Position numbers and translations under genes: made by a program. 64,000 nucleotides of DNA from assembly GCA_029565395.1 (NCBI GenBank), contig JAKQOG010000132.1, forward strand, positions 20,675-84,674, given 5' to 3'. The notes beneath the pieces were generated by a model. That model worked only from the letters and a program-made list of their open reading frames with translations, had not been told where the DNA came from and ran no database searches. The number at the start of each line of letters is the position of its first letter. Position 1 is the first letter of the stretch. This DNA comes from Candidatus Hydrogenedentota bacterium. Its GTDB lineage: Bacteria > Hydrogenedentota > Hydrogenedentia > Hydrogenedentales > CAILVY01. Below, piece by piece: positions 63,201 through 64,000 of the stretch.

Positions 63201-64000
63201 GCTGACCGTCACCACGGAACTGGGCAGCGACACGGAAACAAAAGAAGACTGTATCTGGGCCACTGGCATTCAAATCTGGAACATCAGCAATTTGGGAAAT
63301 ATCGGCAACGACCCAGGCTACCCGCTGGATGGCAGTTACACCATGATGGATGATATTGACGCCAGTGCCAAAGGCGTGTTTGCGCCCATCGGCAGCTCAG
63401 CCACTCCTTTCGTGGGTACTTTTGACGGTCAAGGCTATACAATCTCAGGTCTTACGATTAATCAACCCTCGGATAATTATATCGGCCTTTTTAGTTACCT
63501 TGGGGACGGGGCATACATCCATGATCTTCGTATGGAAGGAGGCTCGATAACAGGCAATTACTATGTAGGGGCGTTAGCCGGAGGCAGCACTAACGTTTCG
63601 ATTACCCGATGTTTCGCCCATACCACGGTTTCTGGCGGGATAACAGTCGGCGGACTGATAGGCATCAATTCCGGCCTCTCGGTGCAGGAGTGCAGTGCGA
63701 ACTGCACGGTCTCCGCAGTGAGTGCCCGTGGAGGAGGACTATTTGGCCAAACCACCGATTCGACGGTAGCCGATTCGTATGCCGAAGGCGATGTAGACGC
63801 AGGGCTGGGGGTTGGTAAAGTAGAAATCGGACATGCAGGGGGCTTTGTCGGATCTGCCAGCAGCACCAGCTTCGCTAACTGCTGGGCATCCGGCAGTGTT
63901 TCGGCGCCCGTATACGCAGGCGGATTTGCAGGAAGCATGGGCACAGGGAGTACGGCGGATCGTTGCTTTGCGGGAGGAACTGTTTCCGGCAATGACAATG
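60268..64000 (+). CDS. Giant surface protein: N-terminal dockerin-like module, Glu-Gly linker, PKD and GLUG repeats (cut by window end)
   Basis: The frame stays open to the end of the window (at least 1244 residues), so the C-terminus is missing. ATG 60268 has AGGAGG 6 bases upstream. A signal peptide (A-A-M-L-F-L-L-A-G-F-P-A-V-A) is followed directly by the duplicated dockerin-like module with I-S-L-S-E-L-L-R (residues about 34-122), then about 155 residues of Glu-Gly-rich linker. Two PKD domains, a GLUG-type beta-helix region (V-G-G-L-A-G, V-G-G-L-V-G), two more PKD domains and a second GLUG region follow; both beta-helix regions start I-G-N-D-P-G-Y-P-L-D-G. It is probably an adhesin or filament. 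The module is N-terminal here, C-terminal in the other two. Confidence 0.85.
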   Translation, partial: MSRNILSNTCLAAMLFLLAGFPAVAQYHSADTLPNQQISLSELLRVIQFFNSGGFHCLAGTEDGYAPGPDPAQQSCVPHDSDYSPQDWLISLSELLRIIQFFNSNGYHTECGSEDNFAPGPGSLFECGGEGEGSLEGGGEGGIEGEGTVEGQVEGQTEGIIEGEGAVEGEGVVEGQTEGGMEGQEEGIVEGEGTAEGQEEGLLEGQEEGASEGEGVAEGQIEGLIEGQEEGEIEGEGVIEGQEEGASEGEGAAEGEGAIEGEGATEGSVEGQSEGEGEEVLPDADFTAQPLSGPVSLNVFFTDTSSPGSATITSWLWNFGDGDLSTNPNPNHIYDTVGRYTVSLTVTTDVGSDTETKTDYIYVYVLPTAAFSATPLSGPPPLTVQFTDESGPGSEPITNRWWNSSDGHTSSEQNPTFIFEHPGYYTVSLSVYTAAGGDTETKMDYITVGTPIDSIEELQLIGNDPGYPLDGAYFLSQDLDASDTENWNLGAGFDPLGTESKSHKGVPFTGELDGKDYVIQSLTIDRPSENYTGLFSAIGPGGYVHDLWLNAASVTGDSFVGGLAGLLEGGMVKWCSTSPTVWGNNHVGGLVGYVTAAASIEECSTRDFFFKSAGNHKPRLDVNSSGSKISVEPWQIFGENYVGGLVGYVTGEANIFRSYSRYPVVVNHQYGGGLAGFVCDSATVTQCYATGHVSGSMSLGGLIGQLSLGAVQQSCALGSVSGGYNLGGLIATAYQGTVNQCYAAGIVEDEFDSGGLIGTATESSVSGSFWDSERSGLAVSAGGTPETTEHMQQQATFATEGWTFWNEDDGIWDISEGETYPWLWDMDHGLIAEFTATPLSGVLPLTVDFTDLSLFCSSPIGSWNWYFGDGLSSDEANPSHTYTTSGVYTVTLTVESEDFWEHAFVKKVGYITVDALPTADFSYDSSVGEVPFTVHFTDTSDPGTRTITSWAWDFGDGDTSTDPNPDHEYTDEGRYTVSLTVTTELGSDTETKEDCIWATGIQIWNISNLGNIGNDPGYPLDGSYTMMDDIDASAKGVFAPIGSSATPFVGTFDGQGYTISGLTINQPSDNYIGLFSYLGDGAYIHDLRMEGGSITGNYYVGALAGGSTNVSITRCFAHTTVSGGITVGGLIGINSGLSVQECSANCTVSAVSARGGGLFGQTTDSTVADSYAEGDVDAGLGVGKVEIGHAGGFVGSASSTSFANCWASGSVSAPVYAGGFAGSMGTGSTADRCFAGGTVSGNDN
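60367..60633 (+). repeat. Dockerin-like duplicated module, copy 3 (N-terminal)
   Basis: Encodes about 89 residues right after the signal peptide. Both halves keep I-S-L-S-E-L-L-R-x-I-Q-F-F-N-S, but the first lacks the D-x-N-G-D calcium loop found in copies 1 and 2 (L-P-N-Q-Q instead). Confidence 0.7.
60640..61107 (+). repeat. Glu-Gly-rich coding repeat
   Basis: About 155 in-frame codons made of units such as E-G-E-G-x-x-E-G-Q-x-E-G, the longest of the three linkers. DNA units are GAAGG-based and imperfect. Confidence 0.75.

Overview
The window looks like one contig from a heterotrophic bacterium rich in secreted polysaccharide-degrading enzymes, with GC in the mid-50s by eye. I see no phage, transposase, CRISPR, rRNA or tRNA gene. 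Three very large exported proteins share a duplicated dockerin-like module, with I-x-L-S-E-L-L-R-x-I-Q-F-F/Y-N-S as its core, joined to Glu-Gly-rich linkers. With the DUF502 pair, DUF362 and UroD-like proteins, Tat-exported Gfo/Idh oxidoreductase and many glycoside hydrolases, this points to the PVC-like / Candidatus Hydrogenedentota part of the tree. The placement is an inference from gene style, not a database result.

Layout. 1-2.3 kb: tandem DUF502 membrane proteins and a HGSNAT-like acyltransferase. 2.3-9 kb: a secreted glycosidase-like protein, then housekeeping genes (tex, a DksA-type zinc-finger protein with a histone-like tail, lgt). 9.1-18.3 kb, minus strand: a sialidase-SGNH esterase fusion, a TPR lipoprotein, rnhB, a GH2 enzyme and a CocE/NonD hydrolase lipoprotein. 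18.5-23.4 kb, plus strand: Tat-exported superoxide dismutase, membrane-anchored metallopeptidase, Gfo/Idh oxidoreductase and glycogen debranching enzyme. 23.5-28 kb, minus strand: PspC protein, a TPR/EF-Tu-domain-2 fusion, UroD-like methyltransferase and DUF362 ferredoxin protein. 28.2-31.3 kb: a GH31 enzyme and an unrecognised 262-residue protein.

31.4-38.4 kb is the surface-protein region: an InlB-B-repeat/PASTA/dockerin-like giant, and a two-gene operon pairing an exported Hcp-like (type VI tube fold) protein with a GYAWGEN-repeat/dockerin-like protein. 38.4-46.7 kb: a Rieske protein, CPBP-like protease, nth, a Tat-exported Gfo/Idh oxidoreductase, an SSS symporter and a sugar ABC importer without its ATPase. 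A REPIN-like paired palindrome lies between the oxidoreductase and the symporter. 46.8-51.2 kb: a four-gene MacAB/Lol-like export system. 51.3-60.1 kb: a large lyase-like/esterase fusion lipoprotein, a GH20 lipoprotein and a GH2 enzyme with an F5/8C domain. 60.3 kb to the edge: a third dockerin-like giant with PKD and GLUG repeats, cut by the window.

Together, sialidase, GH20, GH31, two GH2, several esterases and the acetyltransferase-like protein suggest growth on acetylated, amino-sugar-containing glycans, with uptake by the ABC importer and SSS symporter. The dockerin-like giants are the best candidate for an undescribed surface-display or assembly system, and the exported Hcp-like protein co-transcribed with one of them is its most unusual component.
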